Below, in pieces: positions 33,027 through 42,575 of a stretch of DNA of 64,000 nucleotides. The stretch is from NCBI RefSeq assembly GCF_000495435.3, contig NZ_AXUN02000035.1:1-64000 (forward strand), in the 5' to 3' direction. The notes beneath the pieces were generated by a model. It did not search any database. It saw only the letters and a program-made list of their open reading frames with translations, and was not told the origin of the DNA. A program made the position numbers and the translations under genes. Every line of letters begins with the position of its first letter. The stretch's first letter is position 1. Origin of the DNA: Youngiibacter fragilis 232.1. Its GTDB lineage: Bacteria > Bacillota > Clostridia > Clostridiales > Clostridiaceae.

Positions 33027-34130
33027 ATGGACAAGACTTATGTTTCCTTTGAGCTTGCAGCTGATTTCATTTCATCAGCCTTCATAAAATCAGGAGTGCC
33101 GCCTGAGGATGCTGCAATATGCGCGGATGTCCTTGTCGAGAGCGACAGAAGAGGGATAGACAGCCATGGCTGCAACAGGTTCAAGCCCATATACATGGAC
33201 AGGATAAGGAGCGGCATACAGAAGCCGGTAACTGAATTTGAAATAGTCAGGGAGACTGCAACGACAGCTGTGGTCGACGGACATGACGGAATGGGAATGG
33301 TTGTAGGATACAAGTCAATGCAGCTGGCAATTGGGAAGGCCAGGAAGTATGGAATGGGAATGGTTGCGGCAAGGAACTCAACCCATTACGGAATAGCCGG
33401 CTATTATGCCACAATGGCAACCAGGGAAGGTATGATCGGGATTACAGGCACCAATGCAAGGCCTTCCATTGCCCCGACATTTGGAGTGGAGAACATGCTT
33501 GGAACTAACCCATTGACAATAGGACTTCCGACTGACGAGGAATTCCCGTTTGTAATAGACTGTGCCACCAGCATAACCCAGAGAGGTAAGATAGAGCATT
33601 ATGCGAGGACAGGAATGGATACTCCATCAGGAATGGTAATAGGTTCTGATGGAAAGCCCCGGACAGACAGCAGGCAGATACTCATAGACCTGGTCAAGGG
33701 AGATGCCGCACTGACTCCATTGGGAGGCATAGGGGAAGAACTTGGTGGATACAAGGGATATGGTTACGCTACAGTCGTAGAGATACTTTCTGCTGCACTA
33801 CAGGCAGGAAGCTACATGAAGATGCTTAATGGAATAGGCGAGAACGGAGAAAAGATTCCATATCATCTTGGACACTTCTTCATGGCCATTGACACAGAAG
33901 CCTTCATGGGACTGGAAATCTTCAGGAAAACAGCAGGCAACATACTGAGGGAGCTCAGGGCATCAAAGCTTGCACCGGGTGAAGACAGGATATATACGGC
34001 TGGTGAGAAGGAATATCTTGCCTGGTTGGATAGAAAGGACAAGGGGATTCCGGTTGAATCTGAGGTAATGAAGGAATTCATGGAAATCAGGGATGGCCTT
34101 GGATTGACACACAGGTTCCCGAACGAGTGA
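33027..34130 (+). CDS. Malate/L-lactate (Ldh2, YlbC/YiaK-type) dehydrogenase
   Basis: 367-residue NAD(P)-dependent oxidoreductase of the malate/L-sulfolactate/ureidoglycolate dehydrogenase family, unrelated to classic LDH. Start ATG 33027 with GGAGGG five bases upstream. Family blocks seen: DRRGIDSHGCNRF (active-site His), RNSTHYGIAGYYA (second His), NARPSIAPTFG, NMLGTNPLTIGLP and KGYGYATVVEIL. It oxidises a 2-hydroxyacid to a 2-oxoacid. Substrate cannot be distinguished by eye; candidates include malate, lactate, sulfolactate and 2,3-diketo-gulonate. Single gene with its own terminator. Confidence 0.9.
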   Translation: MDKTYVSFELAADFISSAFIKSGVPPEDAAICADVLVESDRRGIDSHGCNRFKPIYMDRIRSGIQKPVTEFEIVRETATTAVVDGHDGMGMVVGYKSMQLAIGKARKYGMGMVAARNSTHYGIAGYYATMATREGMIGITGTNARPSIAPTFGVENMLGTNPLTIGLPTDEEFPFVIDCATSITQRGKIEHYARTGMDTPSGMVIGSDGKPRTDSRQILIDLVKGDAALTPLGGIGEELGGYKGYGYATVVEILSAALQAGSYMKMLNGIGENGEKIPYHLGHFFMAIDTEAFMGLEIFRKTAGNILRELRASKLAPGEDRIYTAGEKEYLAWLDRKDKGIPVESEVMKEFMEIRDGLGLTHRFPNE

Positions 34131-34183
34131 TGCCGTTAATTCACCAGTAAGTAAACGTAAAAATGGTAAATATGGTATTGATT

Positions 34184-34209
34184 GAATCCGCAATTTGCGG
34201 ATTCTTTTG
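34184..34209 (+). terminator. Terminator after Ldh2-type gene
   Basis: GAATCCGCA (34184-34192) pairs with TGCGGATTC (34196-34204) around a 3-base loop, then TTTTG. Confidence 0.85.
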
Positions 34210-34419
34210 CGTAGTATAGATATATCTGAAATTTCTAAATCAATGCATCTCATTTGAATATTGGATTTCAATATAGGCATAATGAATAAGAAGAAAAACC
34301 GGGAAATACCAAACATCTGTAACAATTCAGTGTTTGTTCATATGGTAATTTATATTGATTGAATATATAATGATAATTGTATTTGAAAAATAAATAGGAT
34401 TAAATAACGGGTGAACAAC

Positions 34420-35004
34420 ATGGAGCAGCTTATAGGAGAACTGGTGGTACCCGCCAGGTCAGGACATAATTTCAGGAAGGGTGAAGAGCTTAAGCTCATT
34501 GAGGTTGCAGGTGCGTGCATAACGTTCCAGAGGGCTGATGGAGCTGAGCTTGTCATTGATGCAAGGAATAAGGCGCTTATTGAAATAAATGAGGATTCGA
34601 TCTCAATATACGAACCCATTTGCAGGGAAATGACAATCAAGGAAAGCAGACTGCTGAAAAAGGCAGACAAGCTATTCGGTCAGCTTAAGAAAAGGCCCGA
34701 TTATGGAGACTTAAGGAGTTTCTGGGAAATCGAAGGGTTCCTGCAGGAGAACAATGCAGGATATCTGTCAGGATTCAACATTGAAGAGGACAGGGTGCTG
34801 CAAGATGGGATGATATGTGACTTCAGCATAAGGGGCGAGCTGAAGATATCATTCAACAGGCAAAATTGCGAGGCTAAATCACTGAAGGACAAAGAATCCA
34901 GATCAGCCATAGCGGCATCATATAGGGTGGCAAAGTATGCCATTGAAACCTGGCTTGACATTGCTGCCAGAAATGAAGCGGACCTGAACAGGTCATTGGA
35001 GTAG
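34420..35004 (+). CDS. Hypothetical protein upstream of c-di-GMP genes
   Basis: 194-residue soluble protein, not recognised. Start ATG 34420 (MEQLIGELVVPARSGHNFRK) or GTG 34411. The first ~75 residues look like small beta strands (ELVVPARSGHNFRKGEELKL) and the rest helical and charged. No cysteine motif, signal peptide or transmembrane helix. It lies 45 bases before an EAL-domain gene on the same strand, so co-transcription with the c-di-GMP genes is likely, and a regulatory or pilus-accessory role is possible. Confidence 0.55.
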   Translation: MEQLIGELVVPARSGHNFRKGEELKLIEVAGACITFQRADGAELVIDARNKALIEINEDSISIYEPICREMTIKESRLLKKADKLFGQLKKRPDYGDLRSFWEIEGFLQENNAGYLSGFNIEEDRVLQDGMICDFSIRGELKISFNRQNCEAKSLKDKESRSAIAASYRVAKYAIETWLDIAARNEADLNRSLE

Positions 35005-35049
35005 TATTACAGCATCGGTAGGACATATTGAGTTCCTGGGGGTATAGGC

Positions 35050-36981
35050 TTGAAGAAGAGAAGAGTTATCTCAAGTGAAATGAGGCCATTTGTGATGCCG
35101 GTCATAGGCATCACAGTGGCATTTTTTGCGTTAGCCAGCCTTCTTGTCATATTCTCCAGAAAGCACTACTACAGCATCCTGGAGGAAGAAGCGGCGGTCT
35201 ACGCTAAGTCAGGAGCAAGGAACATTGAGAACATGCTGCAGTTAAAGAATATCCTTGAATCTCCTGATGAAGACCAGAAGGCGGAACTTGAAAAGGCTGC
35301 GGACCTGAACCATCTGCTTTCACGAATGGTAACGGATGAAGGTAACTATGTGTATATCGTCCTGGATGAAGCAATCCTTGGAAGCGGTCCTGCAGCAGGA
35401 ATTTCTGACATTGCCGGAATAAACGAACTTGAAGAGGCTGAAGCAGCCGGTATCCATAGCGGCAATACAGAAATCGATGGGATAAGATACGGCAAGGCTA
35501 TGGTTCCGATCGATGGAGGTTTCGGAGAGGACTCCTTCCTGGTTGTGCTGAGACCTGCAGCTGAAGCTGACCGCAGGATTTTCAGGTCTTCTGCGATCGG
35601 CATCCTGATCCTTGTTTCACTGTATGGGGCGCTTATCGCCCTGATGGATTTCACCCTCAACAGGAACAGGCATCTCATGATGCTTGCGTACTATGACCAT
35701 CTAACCGGACTCTTCAACAGCTACTACCTGAAGGTCATGCTGACGAAGGACCTGAAGCTGTACAGATGGAACAGGAAAGCACTTATGCTTATAGGCATAA
35801 GCAACCTAAAGAGCATCAACCTCCTTTATGGGTATGACTCCGGTGATGATGCCCTGAGGCAGCTTGCAAGGAGACTGCAGACATTAGCGGGACAGGACAA
35901 TATGCTTTTCCGTTTCACGGAAGACAGGTTCGTGCTATATACCAGGAACTGCCACAGGGAGAATCATCTTAAGATGCTGGTTGAGTCGGTTGAGGCAGCT
36001 TTCCGGGAGCCCATGGATTTCAAGGGACAGAAGAAACAGCTTCTGCCAAAGATTGGAATTGTTGAAATTGACGGTGATTATGAGACTGCCGACAGGCTTC
36101 TGAAGGATGCGACAATTTCACTGGACAATGTGGATCTGAATACAGGAAAGAGCCACATGTATTTCAGCAAGGCAATGGCAGAGAAGCTTCACAGGGAAGA
36201 TATCATTGAAAAGGAAATATCCTTGTGCCTTGATAACGGGACTGATGCCATATACCTTAACTTCCAGCCGCAGCTGCATCTGGCAACTGGCAGGGTAGTA
36301 GGATTCGAAGCGCTTGCCAGGATGAAGTCACTCGAGCTTGGCAATGTGTCGCCTGCGGAATTCATCGATGTAGCTGAGAGAAAGCAGCTTATCATTCCTC
36401 TTGGGAACCTGGTTCTGAAAAAGGCGTGCAGCTTCCTGTCGGTACTGGAGAAGAATGGCCTGTCTGACCTAAGGGTAGCAGTGAATGTTTCAGGAATCCA
36501 GCTTATACACGAGGACTTCGGAAGCTCTGTAATGGAGGCTGTAGTGGATTCCGGGATAAGAAGCGAGAACCTGGAGCTTGAGATCACTGAATCGGTGCTT
36601 CTCGACAATTTTACTGCTGTCAACAAGAGCCTTAAGGATTTCCAGGAGAATGGCATAAGGATAGCACTTGACGACTTCGGGACAGGATATTCATCCTTCC
36701 TGAGGCTTAACGAGCTTAATGTCAACTACCTCAAGCTCGACAGGTACTTTGTAGGCATGGTCGCCACAAGCGACAGGAATGACTACATAACAAGCGACAT
36801 TATCTCAATGGCCCACAAGTTCGACCTTGAGGTCATAGCGGAGGGTGTGGAGACAGTGCTTCAGAGGGATTTCCTGATGGAGAACGGCTGCGACATAATG
36901 CAGGGATACCTGTTCTCGAAGCCGCTCAGTGAAAAGGATGCCCTTGAACTTGTCAGGGATGGTAATACTGTGACTGCTTGA
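35050..36981 (+). CDS. Membrane GGDEF(degenerate)-EAL c-di-GMP phosphodiesterase
   Basis: 643 residues, start TTG 35050 after GGGGGT. Transmembrane helices at about 13-35 and 178-198 bracket an extracytoplasmic sensor region of ~140 residues. The GGDEF domain begins at YYDHLTGLFNSYYL, but its active site reads FTEDRF instead of GGDEF, so cyclase activity is not expected. The EAL domain looks fully active: GFEALARM, NVSGIQL, LEITES, DDFGTGYSS, LKLDRYF, EGVET and QGYLFSKPL supply all metal and catalytic positions. It should hydrolyse c-di-GMP to pGpG, lowering the signal near the pilus machinery encoded downstream. Its stop codon overlaps the upstream end of the next reading frame. Confidence 0.9.
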   Translation: MKKRRVISSEMRPFVMPVIGITVAFFALASLLVIFSRKHYYSILEEEAAVYAKSGARNIENMLQLKNILESPDEDQKAELEKAADLNHLLSRMVTDEGNYVYIVLDEAILGSGPAAGISDIAGINELEEAEAAGIHSGNTEIDGIRYGKAMVPIDGGFGEDSFLVVLRPAAEADRRIFRSSAIGILILVSLYGALIALMDFTLNRNRHLMMLAYYDHLTGLFNSYYLKVMLTKDLKLYRWNRKALMLIGISNLKSINLLYGYDSGDDALRQLARRLQTLAGQDNMLFRFTEDRFVLYTRNCHRENHLKMLVESVEAAFREPMDFKGQKKQLLPKIGIVEIDGDYETADRLLKDATISLDNVDLNTGKSHMYFSKAMAEKLHREDIIEKEISLCLDNGTDAIYLNFQPQLHLATGRVVGFEALARMKSLELGNVSPAEFIDVAERKQLIIPLGNLVLKKACSFLSVLEKNGLSDLRVAVNVSGIQLIHEDFGSSVMEAVVDSGIRSENLELEITESVLLDNFTAVNKSLKDFQENGIRIALDDFGTGYSSFLRLNELNVNYLKLDRYFVGMVATSDRNDYITSDIISMAHKFDLEVIAEGVETVLQRDFLMENGCDIMQGYLFSKPLSEKDALELVRDGNTVTA

Positions 36982-37004
36982 AGATATGGAAGGTGTACTT
37001 TAAA

Positions 37005-39695
37005 ATGAGCAAATTAAGGAAGATCTCGATAAAGAACATAACACTTCTCATGTTCATACTGCTTATGACAACAACCCTTGGAACGGTGGGCTTCATTGTC
37101 TTCTCAAAGTGGATGGGGTCAGCCGAGGCGATAGCTAATGAGATGGCAGAAGAGCTGAGCCGGGATATAACAAGGGATATTGAAGATTATATAGGGAATC
37201 CTGAAAGCATCAACCTTGCCCATGAAGCCATGATAAGGAAAGGGATAGTTGACATTTACGATCCTTCGGACAGGGAAAGGTTCTTCCTATCCGTTCTTGG
37301 CAGCTACAGCGGAGAGTCAATCTACAGCTTCAGCTTCGGTACGGAGAAGGGTGAATACTACGGAGCGAGGAGAAATCCTGAGGGCGGAACCGAAGTCATG
37401 AGGAATGATGCGGGGACAGACGGGAATTCCTGGTACTACAGTGTCACGGACTCCATGAGGGCCGGAGATATCGCCATGAAAGCGGGAAAATTCGATCCAA
37501 GGACAAGGGCCTGGTATATAGCAGCCAAAGCTGCAGGGACTTCTGTTTTCTCCCCGATATACAAGCATTTCGTGATTGAAGACATGACATTGTCAGCGGC
37601 ACTTCCGGTCTACAATGAAGACGGGACACTCAAGGGAGTGCTTGGAACCCACATGACCCTTGGTGGTATAAATGAGTTCCTTAGCCGCCTGGCATCAGAA
37701 AGAGGGGCTAAGGCGGCGATTATCGAAAAGGATTCAGGTCTGCTTATTGCGAACTCAACTGGTGCACCGAATTTCACAGTGAATCAGGACGGTACTCTCG
37801 ATAGGATAACCCTTCAGGATTTCGGTGATGAAAGCCTGGCGAATGCCTGGAATTATGCATCAGGTTCAGGCACCTACGGGCTCGACCTCAAGGAGGAAGG
37901 GCTCCACGTCCATTATCTGGAATTTGCAAGGTCCGGAATCGACTGGATGATAGTCACGACAATACCTTCATCTCTGTTTACGGCAGGGATATTCGAAAAC
38001 ATGAAGCTTGCCGGACTCTACGTTGCGGCAGCATTCATATTGTCTATTCTTGTGTATCTGGTAATGACAAGAAGGCTGCTTGGCCCTATTGACAGCCTTA
38101 TCTCAACTACTGTGAGCTTGTCAGAGGGGGACCTTACCAAGAGGGCCACTGTGTTCAGGGATGATGAGATAGGCAGAATGGCAAGGTCTTTCAACGACAT
38201 GGCCGAAACCATTAATGAACTGTTTGAAACCATGGAGCACAAGGTAGTGGAAAGGACACAGGAGCTTGCAGAAAACAAGGACAGGCTCCAGCTGATTCTG
38301 GATTCTACAGTTGAGGCTATCTTCGGTACTGATGAAGGAGGGAACTGCGTATTCTGCAACAAGTCAGGAATCAGGATGCTTGGTTATGACAGTCAGGATG
38401 AGCTATTGGGAAGGAATCTTCATGACCTTATCCATCATTCAAGCAAAGACGGGGAGCCAATAACAAAGGAAGGCTGCAGAATACTGACTGCAGCGAGAAA
38501 AGGCGAGGGAACACATTCGGAGGATGAGGTGTTCTGGAGAGCAGACGGTACACCTGTCGAAATAGAGTATAACGCTTATCCTCAGGTAATGGATGGGAAA
38601 ATAGTAGGAATCGTAATCACGTTCATTGACAACTCAGCCAAAAAGCGTGATGAAGAAAAGATAAGGCATTTAAGCTACCATGATAGTCTAACGGGGCTTT
38701 ATAACAGGAAATATCTTGAGGATGAGATAAGCAGGATGGATGTTGCCTCTCTGCTGCCTGTCTCGGTCATCTATGGAGACGTCAACGGTCTTAAGCTTTC
38801 GAATGATATATTCGGGCACTCTGCCGGGGACGAGCTTCTGAAGAAGTCTGCCGAGATACTTAAGGGCGTCATAGGAGACAGGGGAATAATAGCGAGAGTT
38901 GGCGGAGATGAGTTCATGGTGCTCCTGCCAAATACCGGTACTGATGAGACTCTTGGTATGATGGCTGAAATAAGGAAAGCATATCAGAAAGAGAACATAG
39001 AAGCCATAAAGACCGGTATATCCATGGGATTCGACACCTGTGACAGCGAATCCCAAAGCATAGGGAGGACAGTGGCAAATGCCGAGTTTGAGATGTACAA
39101 GGAAAAGACTCTCTCAAGGAAGACCCACGATAGTGATATGGTCACCAGGATAATAATGAAGCTGTTCGACAGGAGTCACACGGTCATGACACACTCATTC
39201 AATGTAAGTGACCTCTGCCAGAAGATAGGACGTGCATTACAGCTTTCTGACTCCAAGGTGAAGAAGCTGAGGGATGCCGGATTCCTTCATGATATCGGTA
39301 AAGTGGTGTTTGAGGACAGGCTTCTTGAAAGGACAGGCAAACTTGTCGGTGTCGACAGGAAGATATATCAGCAGCATGTACTGGCAGGCTACAGGATCCT
39401 CAATTCCTTCGAGGATACTGCAGGAATCGCTGAAGTTGTGCTTGCACATCATGAAAGATGGGATGGCACAGGTTATCCGAGAGGTCTCTCTGAAGAGGAG
39501 ATACCGCTTCTTTCAAGGATCATAGCGGTAGCTGAAGGCTTCGACCTGCTTAAGAGGAATGGTCTGACGGAGGCTGACGCTTCTATGGAGATGATCTCAA
39601 GAGCAGGAACAAAGTATGATCCGAGAATTACCAGGATATTCATTGAAAAGGTACTTGAGCTGGATATTATAAGCCTCGAGGACAAAGCGATATAG
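37005..39695 (+). CDS. Cache-HAMP-PAS-GGDEF-HD-GYP membrane protein
   Basis: 896 residues from ATG 37005 (GGAAGGTG upstream). Layout: helix ~13-35, extracytoplasmic double-Cache-like sensor (~40-310, with PRTRAWYIAAKAAG and SAALPVYNEDGTLKGVLG), helix ~330-350, HAMP, PAS (AEN-DRLQLILDSTVEAIFG), GGDEF with intact RVGGDEF, and an HD-GYP domain (LHDIGK and HHERWDGTGYP). No clear RxxD inhibitory site precedes GGDEF. It thus pairs an apparently active cyclase with an apparently active phosphodiesterase of a different fold. It is the only intact GGDEF motif among the three c-di-GMP proteins here. Directly downstream of the EAL gene in one operon. Confidence 0.9.
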   Translation: MSKLRKISIKNITLLMFILLMTTTLGTVGFIVFSKWMGSAEAIANEMAEELSRDITRDIEDYIGNPESINLAHEAMIRKGIVDIYDPSDRERFFLSVLGSYSGESIYSFSFGTEKGEYYGARRNPEGGTEVMRNDAGTDGNSWYYSVTDSMRAGDIAMKAGKFDPRTRAWYIAAKAAGTSVFSPIYKHFVIEDMTLSAALPVYNEDGTLKGVLGTHMTLGGINEFLSRLASERGAKAAIIEKDSGLLIANSTGAPNFTVNQDGTLDRITLQDFGDESLANAWNYASGSGTYGLDLKEEGLHVHYLEFARSGIDWMIVTTIPSSLFTAGIFENMKLAGLYVAAAFILSILVYLVMTRRLLGPIDSLISTTVSLSEGDLTKRATVFRDDEIGRMARSFNDMAETINELFETMEHKVVERTQELAENKDRLQLILDSTVEAIFGTDEGGNCVFCNKSGIRMLGYDSQDELLGRNLHDLIHHSSKDGEPITKEGCRILTAARKGEGTHSEDEVFWRADGTPVEIEYNAYPQVMDGKIVGIVITFIDNSAKKRDEEKIRHLSYHDSLTGLYNRKYLEDEISRMDVASLLPVSVIYGDVNGLKLSNDIFGHSAGDELLKKSAEILKGVIGDRGIIARVGGDEFMVLLPNTGTDETLGMMAEIRKAYQKENIEAIKTGISMGFDTCDSESQSIGRTVANAEFEMYKEKTLSRKTHDSDMVTRIIMKLFDRSHTVMTHSFNVSDLCQKIGRALQLSDSKVKKLRDAGFLHDIGKVVFEDRLLERTGKLVGVDRKIYQQHVLAGYRILNSFEDTAGIAEVVLAHHERWDGTGYPRGLSEEEIPLLSRIIAVAEGFDLLKRNGLTEADASMEMISRAGTKYDPRITRIFIEKVLELDIISLEDKAI

Positions 39696-40263
39696 CATTG
39701 ATCAAGTATTATTTCAGTTCATTATGAAATAAAATATAAATAGAGCTGATTATATAATTAAATATTTAACAAAAATTGACAAAATATGCATATGCGTGTC
39801 AAAACCCATATCAGATAGTGCGATTCCCAAAACCGGAATTGAATCTGAAAAACAATTGAACGATGCGTTTCAAGCGGCCCGGAAGCTCATTTGGGGCCGC
39901 TTTTATGATGCGGTTTAATTGAACCTGCACATATATGCAGGATTATGAGAGAAAAGACAAGATATTGACCAATGAAGTAATTTGATCATAAATATTATCG
40001 GTTTAAATATATTCATAAAATTACATTAATCTATGTACGAAATTAAGAGAATACATTCAATTTACATGATAAGACCAAAGAATATATAATCAAAGTAAAT
40101 ATGCATATGAAATGCTGGGACAGCCATAACTATCAGACTGTCCACTATACATTTGAGTCAATCTTATTGCATATGGACAGAAAATATTAAATGCCTGAAT
40201 GACATCAGGACTCATAACATATTGTGGGCTGAGCCTGCATTAGGAAGGATGCGGGATGCTGAC
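39696..40263. other. Long AT-rich intergenic region upstream of the second EAL gene
   Basis: About 570 bases. It holds one clear terminator (39872-39905) and a long AT-rich stretch that likely contains the promoter of the pilus-linked operon. I looked specifically for a c-di-GMP (GEMM-I) riboswitch and did not find its conserved core. The reading frame of the next gene stays open back to 40153. Confidence 0.4.
39872..39905 (+). terminator. Terminator
   Basis: AAGCGGCCC (39872-39880) pairs with GGGCCGCTT (39894-39902), then TTATG. It ends the c-di-GMP operon about 180 bases after the HD-GYP gene. Confidence 0.75.
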
Positions 40264-42549
40264 TTGAAAATTAATGCATACAGGTTAAAGAAGTCACACC
40301 TCAAGACATTTGTCATCTCGATAATATCAGTTTCAGCAATATTCGCATCAGTTGGCACGCTCATGATAAGTGGTATCAAAGATTGGAGCTACGCCAGCAT
40401 GAGGAAGGAGTACTTGAGCTATGCAAGGGGACATTCCCACAGCATCGGTAAGGCTCTTGAAGCACAGAGGATAGTCGACGGACTTCTTGGTGAGAGGATA
40501 ATGTCGGCAGCCAAAACCATATCTGAGATAGGAAATCCGGATACGGATGACCTCAGGGCTTTAGCGAGGACCATAAATGTCGATTCCATACTGATATACG
40601 ATGAATCAGGTACTGTGATAAATTCTGCAGACGTTGGCTACATTGGATTTTCCCCTAAACAGGGACATCCGGCCAGGGACTTCTATGACAGCACTCTGAT
40701 CTCCTATGTGGGGGAAATCAGGGAGGATGCTGTAAGGGGTGGCCATGTCAAATACGGTTATCTTAAACAATCAGATGGAGGATTCATTCAGGTTGGTATA
40801 AGTGAAGCTAAAATCGGTACTATGACTGCTGGATTTGAGCTGGATGAGCTTCTTAAGGAAATCAAGGGAACGGGATCGATAAGATATGTCTCCTATGCCA
40901 ACAGGGATTTCAGGATAGTAGGAAGCACAGATGATTCCTTGAAGGGAAAGTATCTGGAGGAGGATGAAAGGCTAGCTGTAACTAACGGTCAGTTTCTGGA
41001 ATCTGAATCCGGTTCCGAATGGGACAGGTTATATAGGGTCATAGTACCTGTATACAGCGGAGGTTCAGGTAAAGGCTCGCTTATTGCCGGAATTGAGATG
41101 AAGGAAACAGATTCCCTGATTGTTTTGCTTTCGAACCTGGGAATATTACTTATCAGTATCATCTATATCATTCTCCTTCTGATGATCCTTTCTTCATACA
41201 GGAAGGACAAGAGTCTCTGGAAGCTGGCATACACCGATGACCTGACCGGACTGCCAAACAGCCTTTATCTCAAGGAGATACTTGAAGACAAGCTTTCAAG
41301 GGAAAGGAACCTGAGTCTTGCCTTGCTGATGGTGAATCTAAGTGATTTCAGGAATGTCAGCATGACACTCGGGTATGAGACCGGCGACAGGATGATGAAG
41401 GAGATCGCAGAAAGGCTTGAAGCTTTAGCTAAGAATGGCATAACACTTTACAGGTTTGCGGCAGACAGGTTCGTCCTGCTCTATGAGGATTGCAGGAGCA
41501 GGAATGAGTCGAGGGCGATCGCCATGAAGATAGATGACATCTTCGTAAAGCCTTTCAGACTGCAGGAATCATTCAAGTATTTATCAGTACAGGTAGGTAT
41601 CTCGGATACGGAAGGTTCCAGGAAGTCAGCTGACCAGCTGTTGAAGGAAGCCTCAGTCTCCCTGGGTTCGATAAAAGATCCTGAAGACAGCAGCCTTGCT
41701 TATTTCGACAGCTACATGGAAAATGAACTGCAAAGGGAAGAAGCCATCGAGGAAGAGCTTTCGAAGTTTCTGCAAGGAGAAGGGGACGGAAGGCTGTATC
41801 TGATGTTCCAGCCAATGGTAACGCTTAAGGGTGACAGGATTACTGGCTTCGAGGCACTTGCAAGGTTTGAATCAAAGGCTCTTGGACTGGTCATGCCCAT
41901 GGAATTCATACGTATAGCAGAGAGGAAGCAGCTTATCTGCCAGCTTGGCGAAGTGATTTTCAGGGAGGCATGCGAATTCCTCAGGATACTGGAGTCCTCT
42001 GGTAACCATGGCATAAAGGTAGCTGTCAACATATCAGGCGTACAGCTTATGAGAGAATGCTTTTCTGAAGGTGTCAGGGATATCATCGGAAAGTGCGGTG
42101 CCGACCCTTCGATGATCGAGCTTGAGATAACAGAATCAATACTTGTGAGTGACTTTGAAGTGATCAATGAAAGGCTAGGTCAGCTCAGAAACCAGGGCAT
42201 AAGGATACACCTTGACGATTTCGGGACAGGCTATTCTTCGTTGCACAGGCTCAGGGAGCTTCAGGTTGATACCCTGAAGATTGACCGAAGCTTCATCAGC
42301 TCAATTAAGGGAACAGACGACAACGACAGCATTACGGGTGATGTTATAAGGATGGCGCACAGGGTAGGGCTTGTAGCTGTAGCTGAGGGTGTTGAGACAG
42401 ACTTGCAGAAGGACTACCTGATTGCAAATGGATGCGACTACTATCAGGGGTACCTTGCAAGTCCGCCTCTTGAGAAGGCTAAGGCAATTGAGCTTCTTGC
42501 AAGAATAAATCCCAAAACTGATGAAACAGATGAAAATCAATCAGCTTAA
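40264..42549 (+). CDS. Second membrane GGDEF(degenerate)-EAL protein
   Basis: 761 residues from TTG 40264 (GCGGGA seven bases before); ATG 40249 and further upstream starts remain possible. Helix at about 16-36, an extracytoplasmic single-Cache-like sensor (~45-280), and helix ~290-312. The GGDEF domain (YTDDLTGLPNSLYL) has an active site reading FAADRF, so it is inactive. The EAL domain has the full catalytic set (GFEALARF, NISGVQL, LEITES, DDFGTGYSS, LKIDRSF, EGVET). It is a paralogue of the 35050 gene with the same pattern of decay in GGDEF. It ends 26 bases before pilT, so it is probably the first gene of the pilus operon. Confidence 0.88.
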   Translation: MKINAYRLKKSHLKTFVISIISVSAIFASVGTLMISGIKDWSYASMRKEYLSYARGHSHSIGKALEAQRIVDGLLGERIMSAAKTISEIGNPDTDDLRALARTINVDSILIYDESGTVINSADVGYIGFSPKQGHPARDFYDSTLISYVGEIREDAVRGGHVKYGYLKQSDGGFIQVGISEAKIGTMTAGFELDELLKEIKGTGSIRYVSYANRDFRIVGSTDDSLKGKYLEEDERLAVTNGQFLESESGSEWDRLYRVIVPVYSGGSGKGSLIAGIEMKETDSLIVLLSNLGILLISIIYIILLLMILSSYRKDKSLWKLAYTDDLTGLPNSLYLKEILEDKLSRERNLSLALLMVNLSDFRNVSMTLGYETGDRMMKEIAERLEALAKNGITLYRFAADRFVLLYEDCRSRNESRAIAMKIDDIFVKPFRLQESFKYLSVQVGISDTEGSRKSADQLLKEASVSLGSIKDPEDSSLAYFDSYMENELQREEAIEEELSKFLQGEGDGRLYLMFQPMVTLKGDRITGFEALARFESKALGLVMPMEFIRIAERKQLICQLGEVIFREACEFLRILESSGNHGIKVAVNISGVQLMRECFSEGVRDIIGKCGADPSMIELEITESILVSDFEVINERLGQLRNQGIRIHLDDFGTGYSSLHRLRELQVDTLKIDRSFISSIKGTDDNDSITGDVIRMAHRVGLVAVAEGVETDLQKDYLIANGCDYYQGYLASPPLEKAKAIELLARINPKTDETDENQSA

Positions 42550-42575
42550 AAACATAGGGTGAAGGAGATAGGATT

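Noticed and set aside
39696-40263. Possible c-di-GMP riboswitch upstream of the second EAL gene
   Set aside because: The conserved GEMM-I core (GGGCAAACC, GNRA receptor arrangement) could not be found; only a terminator and AT-rich DNA are visible.
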